Position numbers and translations under genes: made by a program. A stretch of DNA of 33,805 bases from Cellvibrionaceae bacterium. Lineage in GTDB: Bacteria; Pseudomonadota; Gammaproteobacteria; Pseudomonadales; Cellvibrionaceae. Position 1 is the stretch's first letter, and every line of letters starts with the position of its first letter. Under the pieces are notes generated by a model. The model saw nothing but the letters and a program-made list of their open reading frames with translations, was not told where the DNA came from and did no database searches. Below are positions 13,748 to 22,541 of the stretch, one piece after another. The stretch is from the NCBI GenBank assembly GCA_021151615.1, contig JAGKXA010000064.1:1-33805 (forward strand), written 5' to 3'.

Positions 13748-16468
13748 TTAAAAATTCGAGCTGCTACTACACACTGTTTCAGAAATACAGGCCTTTACCC
13801 AGGCACAACCCGACGACTGAATGCTGGACGTTGCAGTGCCTGTGTTATAGGTCTTGTTATCAAGCGTTGTATATTTATAAAAATTCGCTCCAGAAACTGG
13901 TTTCCAGCTCGCCTTATAAGCACCGGGGCCAGCGAGAGTACAACTCAGCACTGTGGGTGGTGTTATCTGCACAATATTAAAATACACAACAGCCTCCGAA
14001 CTCTCTTTCATTCCTGTTTTATAAGCCCTGGCCTTAACCGTGGCACTTGAAGTTAATGTGAATTGACCACCGTACGAAGTTGAACCATTTGTAGCAGTCG
14101 AGAAATCAGTTGTGTAATAAATACTTGATCCTACTGTGCCTGGCGCAATTGAAACGTTAACCGGCTGATAGAACTCAGACGCATAGGGGGTAATTACCGG
14201 GGGCAACACACTAACCGTAAAACTAGCGCTTACATTGTTACTGTCATTCATACCTGCTTTAGTTGCCTTGATCGTTATGTCGCTATTCACACTGATCGGA
14301 AGCGTCCCGGAATCGAAAGGAACGAACCCTGATCCGTTGATTGAATAGTGTGTCATGGCCCCGGGGGTGTCAGAAGGCAGAATAGATACAGTTCCAGAGC
14401 CTTGAAAATTAGTCCCACTTACGGTGCCAAATTTTGGAGGAAGCACGGAGACATAATAGTTCGCGGTGTTTTCCGAGCTATCCAGCATTCCCGCTTTAAT
14501 AGCTTTTGCTTTAATTGTGCTATTCGTAGTTACGGTAATTCCCCCTGCTGGATAAGGTGTATAAGTCGATCCATTTATTGAATAGAGAATGGTTGCACCC
14601 ACATTATCCGAAGGGGTGAGTGAGACCACACCTGAACCTGAAAAAACAGTGGAACTTGCGGGTGAAAATCTTGGTGTCCCAACCATCGCCATAGCAGAAG
14701 ATGAGCTACTGGATGGAACTATAGGAACTGAAGATTTGCTACTCATTACTGGTACGCTCGATGACAACAATGAGCGACTGCTCGACACTCCAGTGCTAGA
14801 TGCAAGCGAGGAACTAAGAGGAATAGAAAAATACGCATAATCACTGCATCCATTATCATCGCATGCACTCACCTTCAATGGTTTTGTTGAGTTTGGCTGC
14901 CCCGTTAAGCACGCGGTAATTGCTGGCGCGCCGTCAACATACCGCCCCATCTGAGCACCGGCAGACTCCTCTACGTAGTAATATTTTGTTGCGCCAACCA
15001 CTGGATTCCACGTTGCACGCCAAGCACAATCTTGCGTTAGTATCGGCGCAAAAACTGTAGGCGCTGGCAATTGAGTTACAATAAAACTCGACGAAACCCC
15101 ATCACCAACATTGTTAGAGTTATCAATTGCTCGAACTGCAACAAGGTATTGCTGACCAATGTTTAACCCCGTAAGGGTTACCGCTAAAAGGTTATTTGTT
15201 TTTGTCCAACTAACTCCCGCATTGAGGGTGTACTCGTAATCAGCAACTGCAACATTATCCGAAGCTGGCTGCCAATTCAAAGTAGCTTTTCCATGGGTAG
15301 CATTAGACACATTAACCAAACTTGGAGCAGAGGGTGGAATATTATCCGGCGTTGTAAACGCTGTCTCATTACTCGCTAAACCAATATTACCTGCACCGTC
15401 AAACGCTCTAATTTTAATTTTGTAATTGGCAACTGAAGTCAATGCATTCAGCACAATCGATGTTAATGAACCGGCGGACTGCCATGCACCATTATTTAGA
15501 CTGTATTCATAACCTGAAACACCAATATCATCCGCAGCTGGTGCCCATGAAATAGTTGCACTATTGGCATTGAGAGCTTCAACAATTGGCGTACCCGGAG
15601 CAGTAGGAGCTTGAGCATCAACACTACTGGATTGCGATGAACTGCTTCTTTGAGTTGAGGAAGACCATGACGAAACACCTGAAGAAATTCGCGAAGAGGA
15701 CGAGATTGCAATAGAACTGCTGGAAAATGAACGCTGACTACTTGAACTGTAAGATGCTCCACCGGAGCTAAGGCTCGAATAAAAACTGGAGACGGAAGAT
15801 GCTCCGCATGAAGGCGCCACCCTAAACCAGTTGAGATTAAAACCAAGCGCACGCTCTTCGACCGTCAAACCAAACTTGTGTGAACCCGCATTTAAAAAAA
15901 CATCTTTTGTAACATCCGCCCACACTTGGAGCCCGCCTGTAACTGGCACTGAAATCGTACCGTACTGAAGACTGCCATCAGCCTCATGCAACCTGAAGAT
16001 TCCGCCCGCTGTACTTGCAAGGCGGAACGTTAATTTATAAAGCCCACTAACGGGAGCTGTGAAAATGGAGTTTTCGTAAAGCATCCAATCCCCTGGATGC
16101 ATGTAACCCAAATTTTTTCCGCCACCAGCATCAGTGGTAGTCTCCGCTTGAACACCAAACATACTGGAATAATTTTCTGCTTCAATTTTTAAAGATACGC
16201 CCGAGCAGGATGTTGAAACAGATGAGCTGGATAATTTTGAAGAGCTGGAAGAAAACCCAGCGACAACAAGTGTTCTATTACCCGCTGCGTCATATTTATA
16301 TACGCGATCCCCATTCCTTGAATCCTCTGTGGTGACCAGCCTACCCAGCTCATCATATCTATATTGAATTGTTTGAGATTGAGAAGAGGATTGAGCCAAT
16401 GAAAAAGCGGCACAGAAAGCCGCTAGAAGCGCAAAAATGCACTTTGCAAAATTACCCATAGGTTTCAT
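13748..16468 (-). CDS. Secreted multidomain YD-repeat / CBM6 / FN3 / HEX-repeat protein, first gene of the rhs operon
   Basis: A 906-residue exported protein. Order: signal peptide 1-25 (..AFSLA-QSSS); a YD-repeat unit 33-68 (YRYDELGRLVTTEDSRNGD, VYKYDAAGNR); a Ser-rich linker 72-87; a CBM6 module 91-218 (IEAENYSSMFGVQAE...GYMHPGDWMLYE...FNLNWFRV); a long poly-Ser linker 223-282; FN3 domains 286-373 and 378-465; a Cys-containing module 470-550; a Ser linker 551-592; three chitobiase/HEX C-terminal-type repeats 598-675, 678-755 and 757-832; and a short Cys-containing end. No catalytic domain is visible. CBM6 modules bind plant or fungal polysaccharides. With the rhs genes directly downstream it may anchor the toxin complex to a polysaccharide or a target cell surface; this is inference. 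AGGA lies 8-10 bases before the ATG at 16468. A small palindrome (CGAATAAATATTCG, 16494-16507) lies in the leader. Confidence 0.88.
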   Translation of the reverse strand: MKPMGNFAKCIFALLAAFCAAFSLAQSSSQSQTIQYRYDELGRLVTTEDSRNGDRVYKYDAAGNRTLVVAGFSSSSSKLSSSSVSTSCSGVSLKIEAENYSSMFGVQAETTTDAGGGKNLGYMHPGDWMLYENSIFTAPVSGLYKLTFRLASTAGGIFRLHEADGSLQYGTISVPVTGGLQVWADVTKDVFLNAGSHKFGLTVEERALGFNLNWFRVAPSCGASSVSSFYSSLSSGGASYSSSSQRSFSSSSIAISSSSRISSGVSSWSSSTQRSSSSQSSSVDAQAPTAPGTPIVEALNANSATISWAPAADDIGVSGYEYSLNNGAWQSAGSLTSIVLNALTSVANYKIKIRAFDGAGNIGLASNETAFTTPDNIPPSAPSLVNVSNATHGKATLNWQPASDNVAVADYEYTLNAGVSWTKTNNLLAVTLTGLNIGQQYLVAVRAIDNSNNVGDGVSSSFIVTQLPAPTVFAPILTQDCAWRATWNPVVGATKYYYVEESAGAQMGRYVDGAPAITACLTGQPNSTKPLKVSACDDNGCSDYAYFSIPLSSSLASSTGVSSSRSLLSSSVPVMSSKSSVPIVPSSSSSSAMAMVGTPRFSPASSTVFSGSGVVSLTPSDNVGATILYSINGSTYTPYPAGGITVTTNSTIKAKAIKAGMLDSSENTANYYVSVLPPKFGTVSGTNFQGSGTVSILPSDTPGAMTHYSINGSGFVPFDSGTLPISVNSDITIKATKAGMNDSNNVSASFTVSVLPPVITPYASEFYQPVNVSIAPGTVGSSIYYTTDFSTATNGSTSYGGQFTLTSSATVKARAYKTGMKESSEAVVYFNIVQITPPTVLSCTLAGPGAYKASWKPVSGANFYKYTTLDNKTYNTGTATSSIQSSGCAWVKACISETVCSSSSNF

Positions 16469-16589
16469 GAAGTCATCCTTTTGACTAATAAGACGAATAA
16501 ATATTCGCGGCGGGAGCAGGAGGAATAGCGAGAAAACAATCTCCGTTGTATGTAAATTCCAATGAACAAAAGCACAATGCTTAACGCAG

Positions 16590-16620
16590 AAAAAAGCCGC
16601 TGTTAAACAGCGGCTTTTTT
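16590..16620. terminator. Terminator of the TonB-dependent receptor gene
   Basis: AAAAAAGCCGCTG and CAGCGGCTTTTTT form a stem with a short TTAAA loop and T-runs in both directions. It separates the receptor from the rhs operon, whose own promoter must lie in 16469-16589; no convincing -35/-10 pair was found there. Confidence 0.9.
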
Positions 16621-16643
16621 GGAACTACAAATTATTCTCTTTA

Positions 16644-19600
16644 TTAGAAAGAATAACGAACACCTGCCATGTAACGCGCACTTAGCTCTTCCAAACTGTT
16701 CATTTGGTTAGTGCCACGACCGTGACTGCGTGAGTTTTCACCTGTTACGTTAAGACCTTCCAACGTCAAGGTGACATTTTCATTCAAATCATAACTAACC
16801 GAAACATCTATTTGTGAGTACTCTTCGGTAAATGATGGTTCATTGCCACCACCTTGTGTACGATTATTCAAGAACTCATCGCGCCAGTTGTAAGCAATAC
16901 GAACTTGCAAACCATCTTTATCGTAGAAACCAACAACGTTTGCAGAGTCACTCAAACCGTTCATCGCAAACTGAGATGTATAGGTGAGAATGTCAAACTC
17001 GACATCTGCATCTACTGCAGTGTAGTTCGCCTGAACACCAAAGCCTGATTCACCAAACCAATGCTGCACAGCCAACTCTATACCATCAATTTTCGCATCT
17101 TTATCGTTGCCGGGGGTGGTTGTAGCCCATTGCAACAATGGATCAGTTGAATCAGCATAGATTTTAGAAGCTGGCGAATTCACATCTTGACCAGTGATAC
17201 GCAACATTTCTTTGAACTGTTGGTCTTCACTAGTTACATCGCCACCTGCAGCTTTGATGTTAGCAATAGCTTGTGCAAAACGTGGCCCATTACGAGCATC
17301 GCGCAAACCGTACCAATCAGATGTAATAACAACGTCGCCGATAAAACCTGAAATATCTTTAATGAAGTAACCAGCAGACACGTAACTATCGTCTGTGTAA
17401 TACCACTCAGCAGATAAATCAATGTTTTTGGATTCCATAGGCAACAAGCCCGGATTGCCAGCCGTAGCCGTTTTCAGATAAATGTTGTTAATTCCAACAT
17501 CCGAACGCAATTGGTTATACCCAGGACGACCAATTGTTTCACTGTATGACAAGCGAACTTTTACATCATCAATAGGACTTACATCCAAATCAAGGTTTGG
17601 CATGAAGTTATCGTAGCTACCTGTACGCGAAAATGGCGCAGCAGCAGTATTTTCATCAATGCGAGTCCAATCGTTATCAGAATCCCATTGCAACATGGTT
17701 GGCTTTTTGACCACTGAAGTAGAAGTTACATCAGTCTCTTCATAACGCACACCTGCAATTACGTTCGCAGGCATACCTATTAACTCAAAAGAGCCTTTGA
17801 ACTGCGCGAACACTGCATTTACTTCTTCTTCAATCAAACGGTTAACATTGTAGCTACCATAGTTAGCGTATTTACCATTTGGGAAGGAGTTGAAGTTATC
17901 TGAATTAATTCCGAGGGCGGCTTCAGCTGGGGTTGGATTACGTGATCTTGCATACATCCACTCCATGTTCTCGAACACTACGCGAGGATCAACATCCAAG
18001 CCGTTTTTCAAGAATAAATCGCTGTTGGTAGACGAACCGTAATCAGGGAAAGCATCACCAAAGTTTCGTGGACTGAAATAACCGGGCCAGTTTGGACCAA
18101 ATGCATCTGGATCAATACCACCCCAGTTACCCATGGTAATACGAGGGGAAGTACCGTCAGATACGCGAGTTAAGTTAGAGTCCTCACGAAGATCTACGCC
18201 AAACTCGACATTAGAATCCTCAAAGAATGCAAGCTTGCCAAATGAATAAGCCCCCATTAAGCGCAACTGATCAATTTCAGTTCTCTGATTGGCTATACCC
18301 ACTGAACCCATAGCACCGCTTACATCTCCGCCATCAATGATCCCATTGTTATTACCTTGATCAGGCAGAGAATCGTTAATTCCGATCCCCATCAACGGTA
18401 ATTCTTTACTCCAATCAACGTATTCTGTAACTGTGATGTTAGCATTCAAGCCAGCCTCAGCTTGGAAAGAATTACTGGTCGCACTTGAGCTGTGATAATC
18501 AAGTTCCAGCTTAAGATCATCTGTTGCATCCCAAGCCAAGTTAAAACCAGCAGAGTTATTATCGCTGCCTGTTGAGAACACTTGGTTTGCGAAAGAGACA
18601 TCCTTACCAGCGGCCGCAGTATAAGTTTCCTTATAAGTAGTTGGAGATCTTACTGCGCCATTGTCAAAGCCGATATCAGTAATGTTTGAAATATTGAACC
18701 AAGCTGATTGCTGAGAACGATCAGCTTCAATATCAATTTCTGAATAGGTGTAATCTACAGTACCGGTCAGAGTTTCTATCGGACGGAATTGCAAGGTCAA
18801 TTGACCATTAGTGCGCTCACGATGAATGTCATCAATCGAATAACGAATGTCGGTCGGCAAGTTATACAAATCGCCGATTTTCAATTTGTCTGTAACTGCT
18901 TTTGGTGGAACTGGACGTCCTTCAAATGGACTGCCCTTAACACCTTCCTCACCACGCTTTGCCAACTGCCAGTTATTAACGAACGCATTACCACGAGAAC
19001 TATTACGCTCTTGGAAAGATCCAGTTAAAGATACGCCGAAATTTCCTTCTTCATTAACCCAACTATACAGGCCTGAAACTTCTGGGGTGTAGTCGCCACC
19101 GGCAGTGCTGCTGTTATCAACCGAGGTATCTTTAACAACTTTTGCACCAAAGCTCGCTTTGGTTTCACCTGCATCAAGCGGGCGCAACGTTTTAATGTTA
19201 ACTGTGGCACCCAAGCCACCGGAAGCAACATTGGCCTTACCGGTTTTGTAAACATCAACACCGTTAATAGTCTCGGAAGCCAGATTACCGAAGTCAAATG
19301 CACGAGACGCGTTGTCGCCAACATTGTTGTTGCTCACAGCAGGCATTACGCGCCCATTTAGAGTAACCATGTTCAATGATGGATCTATACCACGTACGGT
19401 AATTTGCGAGCCTTCACCGTTCGAACGGTTGATTGATACACCGGTAATACGCTGTAAAGACTCCGCCAGGTTGGAGTCTGGCATCTTGCCGATATCTTCA
19501 GAACTGATTGAATCAACAACACCAACTGCTTCACGCTTTACATCCATAGCACGTGACAAAGACGCACGAATACCAGTCACCATTACTTCTTCGACTGAAC

Positions 19601-19703
19601 CATCTTCTTGAGCGTAAGTCATACCACTGAAGCTGGCTGCTACAGCTGCAGAAGCAACTGCAGTAGCCAGAATTTTTTTCTTGAAGCTTATAGTTTTGTA
19701 CAT
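16644..19703 (-). CDS. TonB-dependent receptor (Caulobacter/Xanthomonas type, probable glycan uptake)
   Basis: A 1019-residue outer-membrane receptor. Signal peptide 1-31 (..GMTYAQ), a TonB-box-like EEVMVTG at 38-44, a plug domain about 55-175 (DSNLAESLQRITGVSINR, QITVRGIDPSLNMVTLNGR, GGLGATVNIKT), and a long beta-barrel ending in the classical terminal Phe (RYMAGVRYSF). The DSNLAESLQR...VRGxxP...LNGR pattern marks the TIGR01782-like group, abundant in Cellvibrio, Caulobacter and Xanthomonas. Members there are commonly linked to oligosaccharide import. The ligand cannot be told from sequence. AAAGGAGAG precedes the ATG, and a 14-bp palindrome at 19904-19917 suggests sugar-responsive repression. 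No glycoside hydrolase or SusD-like gene is adjacent. Confidence 0.93.
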   Translation of the reverse strand: MYKTISFKKKILATAVASAAVAASFSGMTYAQEDGSVEEVMVTGIRASLSRAMDVKREAVGVVDSISSEDIGKMPDSNLAESLQRITGVSINRSNGEGSQITVRGIDPSLNMVTLNGRVMPAVSNNNVGDNASRAFDFGNLASETINGVDVYKTGKANVASGGLGATVNIKTLRPLDAGETKASFGAKVVKDTSVDNSSTAGGDYTPEVSGLYSWVNEEGNFGVSLTGSFQERNSSRGNAFVNNWQLAKRGEEGVKGSPFEGRPVPPKAVTDKLKIGDLYNLPTDIRYSIDDIHRERTNGQLTLQFRPIETLTGTVDYTYSEIDIEADRSQQSAWFNISNITDIGFDNGAVRSPTTYKETYTAAAGKDVSFANQVFSTGSDNNSAGFNLAWDATDDLKLELDYHSSSATSNSFQAEAGLNANITVTEYVDWSKELPLMGIGINDSLPDQGNNNGIIDGGDVSGAMGSVGIANQRTEIDQLRLMGAYSFGKLAFFEDSNVEFGVDLREDSNLTRVSDGTSPRITMGNWGGIDPDAFGPNWPGYFSPRNFGDAFPDYGSSTNSDLFLKNGLDVDPRVVFENMEWMYARSRNPTPAEAALGINSDNFNSFPNGKYANYGSYNVNRLIEEEVNAVFAQFKGSFELIGMPANVIAGVRYEETDVTSTSVVKKPTMLQWDSDNDWTRIDENTAAAPFSRTGSYDNFMPNLDLDVSPIDDVKVRLSYSETIGRPGYNQLRSDVGINNIYLKTATAGNPGLLPMESKNIDLSAEWYYTDDSYVSAGYFIKDISGFIGDVVITSDWYGLRDARNGPRFAQAIANIKAAGGDVTSEDQQFKEMLRITGQDVNSPASKIYADSTDPLLQWATTTPGNDKDAKIDGIELAVQHWFGESGFGVQANYTAVDADVEFDILTYTSQFAMNGLSDSANVVGFYDKDGLQVRIAYNWRDEFLNNRTQGGGNEPSFTEEYSQIDVSVSYDLNENVTLTLEGLNVTGENSRSHGRGTNQMNSLEELSARYMAGVRYSF

Positions 19704-20012
19704 GGAGCTCTCCTTTATTATCGTCAGGAATTATTTTCCGGTACACTGTCTATGAGCATTTGTTTGTGATTTTTACTCTAGATCACTTTTTTAAGTGTAA
19801 AAGCAAAAGATCGAATTTTTTACCCATAAATCAACTAGAGATGTAAATAAGAGACGTGGCTCACGCCCTGCCCCTCCGAATAGCGCACAAAACTACTACT
19901 ATGTGACAGCGCTGTCAATTCTTTGAAAACGGAATAATATGTAAAAGATGGCATCGAACACATCACCATCCTTATAGTCAAAAAAACAATAAAATCTATA
20001 TTTTCCAAGTAT
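19704..20012 (-). promoter_or_regulatory. Upstream region of the TonB-dependent receptor
   Basis: A 309-bp AT-rich stretch between ung and the receptor, with no credible gene. It holds the palindromic operator at 19904-19917 and, overlapping it on the minus strand, a perfect TTGACA (19918-19913). A weak TAGTTT follows at 17-bp spacing (19895-19890). If that promoter is used, the leader would be about 180 nt. No terminator for ung is evident. Confidence 0.4.
19904..19917. promoter_or_regulatory. Perfect 14-bp palindrome, LacI-family-like operator
   Basis: TGACAGCGCTGTCA is fully self-complementary with the central CG usual for LacI-family operators. It lies 200 bp before the receptor start and overlaps a TTGACA -35 hexamer, so a bound repressor could block polymerase. 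The regulator is not in this window. Confidence 0.6.
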
Positions 20013-20702
20013 TTAAGAAAGCTGCCAATCAATTGGGGATTTGTTGACCTGCTGAAGATGCTGATTGGCACGGGAGAAATGCCCGCAACCAATAAACCCC
20101 CTGTGGGCGGATAATGGAGAGGGGTGTGGAGCCTTGAGAATGAGGTGTTTTTGGGGATTAATAAATGCTGCTTTCTTTTGGGCGTAACTTCCCCACAAGA
20201 GAAAAACTACTCCATGGCAATGATCGTTAACCAACTGGATAGCTTTATCTGTAAAAGTTTCCCAGCCCTTTCCCTGGTGGGAACCCGCCCTCGCCTGCTC
20301 AACCGTCAGAGTAGCGTTCAGTAGCAAAACCCCCTGATTAGCCCAGCTTTGAAGGCATCCATGCTGCGGGATAGAAAACCCCAAATCCCGCTGCAGCTCT
20401 TTGAACATGTTTTGCAGGGATGGTGGGGCAGGCACGCCCGGTTGCACCGAAAAGCAAAGGCCATGTGCTTGATTAGGACCGTGATAAGGGTCTTGTCCCA
20501 GGATGACGACCTTCACCTGATCCAACGGTGTACTATTAAGTGCATTGAAAATATTCTTGGAGGCAGGATAAATCACCTTGCCCTGCTGTTTTTCCGCCAA
20601 AAGAAAAGCTTTGAGCTGCTTCATATAAGGCTGCTCAAATTCACTCGCGAGATGATTTAGCCAACTCGGGTGAAGATCTATTTTTTTGGTGACGTCTGAC
20701 AT
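20013..20702 (-). CDS. ung: Uracil-DNA glycosylase, family 1
   Basis: A 229-residue enzyme that removes uracil from DNA to start base-excision repair; the length equals E. coli Ung. The water-activating loop GQDPYHG contains D71, and the minor-groove loop HPSPLSAHRGF contains H193. The uracil pocket motif LLLNATLT is at about 126-133. The ATG at 20702 is chosen because GGAG lies 6 bases upstream; an in-frame TTG four codons earlier overlaps that site. It lies downstream of the peroxiredoxin gene in the same direction, separated by the latter's terminator. Confidence 0.97.
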   Translation of the reverse strand: MSDVTKKIDLHPSWLNHLASEFEQPYMKQLKAFLLAEKQQGKVIYPASKNIFNALNSTPLDQVKVVILGQDPYHGPNQAHGLCFSVQPGVPAPPSLQNMFKELQRDLGFSIPQHGCLQSWANQGVLLLNATLTVEQARAGSHQGKGWETFTDKAIQLVNDHCHGVVFLLWGSYAQKKAAFINPQKHLILKAPHPSPLSAHRGFIGCGHFSRANQHLQQVNKSPIDWQLS

Positions 20703-20730
20703 GGTGATCTCCAACTTTACTTCGCCAATA

Positions 20731-20757
20731 AAAAACCCGGCACGAGCCGGGCTTTTT
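20731..20757 (-). terminator. Intrinsic terminator of the peroxiredoxin gene
   Basis: Stem CCCGGC / GCCGGG with a four-base loop, flanked by A- and T-runs. On the minus strand it ends in six T, 27-53 bp after the peroxiredoxin stop. Confidence 0.88.
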
Positions 20758-20783
20758 ACAAGACTGAACCCTAAAAGTAAAAC

Positions 20784-21386
20784 TTAGAGTTTATCAGCGT
20801 GCTCTGACAGGTATTTGGCAACACCAGCAGGTGATGCATCCATACCCTTGTCACCATCTTTCCAGCCAGCTGGGCATACTTCGCCGTGTTGCTCGTGGAA
20901 AATCAACGCATCAACCGTGCGGATAGTTTCATCAATATTGCGGCCAATTGGCAGGTCGTTAACGATTTGTGAACGAACTACACCCGCTTCATCGATGATG
21001 AAGGTGCCGCGGAACGCAACACCATCAGCAGACTCAACATCGTAAGCTTTGGCAATAGCATGGGTGATGTCAGCAACCAGGGTATATTTCACAGGGCCAA
21101 TACCGCCGTCATTTACCGGGGTATTACGCCATGCGTTGTGAGTGAATTGCGAGTCAATAGAAACGCCAATCACTTCTACATTACGCTTCTTGAACTCTTC
21201 TACGCGGTGATCAAACGCCAACAACTCGGAAGGACATACAAAGGTGAAGTCCAAAGGATAGAAGAACACAACTGCTTTTTTACCTTTGGTAGCGGCTGCA
21301 AAGTTGTAACCGTCTACGATCTCGCCACTTGCCAATACGGCTGCTGCAGTAAAATCGGGTGCTTTTTTACCTACTAATACGCCCAT
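20784..21386 (-). CDS. Typical 2-Cys peroxiredoxin (AhpC/Prx1 group)
   Basis: A 200-residue thiol peroxidase that reduces hydrogen peroxide and organic hydroperoxides in the cytoplasm. The peroxidatic C51 is in DFTFVCPSE and the resolving C171 in GEVCPAGW. The GGIG motif (94-97), linked to sensitivity to overoxidation in eukaryotic Prx, is present, but the C-terminal YF motif is not (KYLSEHADKL). Length matches the family. AGGAG lies 8 bases before the ATG. No ahpF is adjacent, so the reductant is probably thioredoxin or a distant AhpF. The gene is divergent from bfd across about 240 bp. Confidence 0.93.
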   Translation of the reverse strand: MGVLVGKKAPDFTAAAVLASGEIVDGYNFAAATKGKKAVVFFYPLDFTFVCPSELLAFDHRVEEFKKRNVEVIGVSIDSQFTHNAWRNTPVNDGGIGPVKYTLVADITHAIAKAYDVESADGVAFRGTFIIDEAGVVRSQIVNDLPIGRNIDETIRTVDALIFHEQHGEVCPAGWKDGDKGMDASPAGVAKYLSEHADKL

Positions 21387-21540
21387 AACAATGCTCCTGA
21401 TAATGGATAGGTTAATCGGTGGGATAAATTCAAAAGATTACCGCTATGACCAATGCTTTGGCACATGTATCATCCGCCTTCAGGTAGGTTATATTAACGA
21501 ATAAAAGCACATGCCAAACAAGAATTTGTGTCATCCATTA

Positions 21541-21569
21541 TTGACATAAATTATCATTCCCATTAAATT
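21541..21569 (+). promoter_or_regulatory. Promoter with overlapping Fur-like box upstream of bfd
   Basis: TTGACA (21541-21546), a 17-bp spacer, then TAAATT (21564-21569; four of six). The segment 21543-21561 matches the 19-bp Fur consensus at 12 of 19 positions and covers the spacer, as expected for iron repression of bfd. Confidence 0.6.
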
Positions 21570-21624
21570 TGGCTGGTGATGTTTTGTACATCAACACTTA
21601 TTTCCAGCCTCTCGGGTTTTTGCC

Positions 21625-21834
21625 ATGTACGTTTGTGTTTGCAAGGGTATTACAGACCGTCAAATTAAAGCTGCCATCGACAATGGCGCCAGCTCATTGG
21701 GCCAGTTGCGTAAAGCATTGGGGGTTGCCAGCCAATGCGGCAAATGCTCGGTCATGACCCGTGAAATCCTGGATGAAGCCATGAGTGAAACGCCAATGAT
21801 CAATGGCCTGCCACAATTTTATGCAGTGGCTTGA
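21625..21834 (+). CDS. bfd: Bacterioferritin-associated ferredoxin
   Basis: A 69-residue [2Fe-2S] protein with the Bfd cysteine pattern C4-x-C6 ... C38-x2-C41 (MYVCVCKGITDRQI, SQCGKC). Bfd binds bacterioferritin and passes electrons to its haem so that stored iron is released. The start at 21625 is fixed by the conserved MYVCVCKGIT opening; the Shine-Dalgarno is weak. bfr lies 148 bp downstream in the same direction with its own Fur-like site, so the two may be transcribed separately. Confidence 0.95.
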   Translation: MYVCVCKGITDRQIKAAIDNGASSLGQLRKALGVASQCGKCSVMTREILDEAMSETPMINGLPQFYAVA

Positions 21835-21849
21835 TAAGCCCCATCAAAC

Positions 21850-21868
21850 AAAAATCGAAATCATTGTC
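21850..21868 (+). promoter_or_regulatory. Fur-like box upstream of bfr
   Basis: The 19 bp match the Fur consensus at 13 positions, built around ATCATTGTC. A TTGACA follows at 21919-21924 but has only a weak -10 at 17-bp spacing. Iron control of bfr is plausible, not shown. Confidence 0.45.
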
Positions 21869-21982
21869 ATTCTTAGTATTTTTTCCTTCAGCATCAAGCA
21901 CTTAGAAAGTGTATTTGCTTGACACCTCCCTCTTCCAGGGCCAGACTCTCTTCGTTTTTATTCCCTTAATAAGGAGAGCGCC

Positions 21983-22453
21983 ATGAAAGGTGATCCACAA
22001 GTTATCGCCGTTTTAAATAAAGTATTAGGTAATGAGCTGGTAGCGATTAACCAATACTTCCTTCATTCACGCATGTATAAAGACTGGGGCCTGAAAGAAC
22101 TGGCCGACCACGAGTACCATGAATCCATTGATGAAATGAAACATGCCGATGCACTTGTCGAGCGTATTTTGTTTTTGGAAGGATTACCCAACCTGCAAGA
22201 CCTGGGTAAATTGCACATCGGCGAAGACACCAAAGAAATGCTGGAGTGTGATCTGAAATTGGAATTGAAAGCCATTCCGGATTTGCGCGATGGGATTTTG
22301 ATTTGCGAAAGTGTTCGCGATTTTATCAGCCGCGATTTGTTGAAAAAAATCCTTGAGTCCGAAGAAGAGCACGTAGACTGGCTGGAAACCCAGTTATCGT
22401 TGATAGATAAAGTGGGTATTCAAAATTATCTACAGTCTAAAATGGAAGGTTAA
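21983..22453 (+). CDS. bfr: Bacterioferritin
   Basis: A 156-residue iron-storage protein that assembles into a 24-subunit haem-containing shell. All ferroxidase ligands are present: E18, E51, H54, E94, E127 and H130. The haem-ligating Met52 (DEMKHAD) is also there, so this is a haem-binding, catalytically competent subunit. AAGGAGAG precedes the ATG with a good spacer. It forms a functional pair with bfd just upstream. Confidence 0.97.
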   Translation: MKGDPQVIAVLNKVLGNELVAINQYFLHSRMYKDWGLKELADHEYHESIDEMKHADALVERILFLEGLPNLQDLGKLHIGEDTKEMLECDLKLELKAIPDLRDGILICESVRDFISRDLLKKILESEEEHVDWLETQLSLIDKVGIQNYLQSKMEG

Positions 22454-22478
22454 TTCTTTTATTCCATTCCTCAATGAA

Positions 22479-22510
22479 CAAAGGAGCCAACGGGCTCCTT
22501 TGTTGTTTTT
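22479..22510 (+). terminator. Intrinsic terminator of bfr
   Basis: A 10-bp perfect stem CAAAGGAGCC / GGCTCCTTTG with loop AACG, followed by TTGTTTTT on the plus strand. Confidence 0.9.
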
Positions 22511-22541
22511 AGCTGTACGCCTTTTTAAGAGTGAAACAGAA

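Noticed and set aside
14589..14840. Plus-strand frame rich in Glu/Leu/Thr within the 906-aa gene
   Set aside because: Antisense shadow of the Ser-rich linker, whose codons read as acidic residues on the other strand.
19835..20092. 85-codon minus-strand frame overlapping the ung 3' end and the TonB-receptor upstream region
   Set aside because: It overlaps ung in another frame, runs through the operator region, and has no Shine-Dalgarno or protein-like motif.
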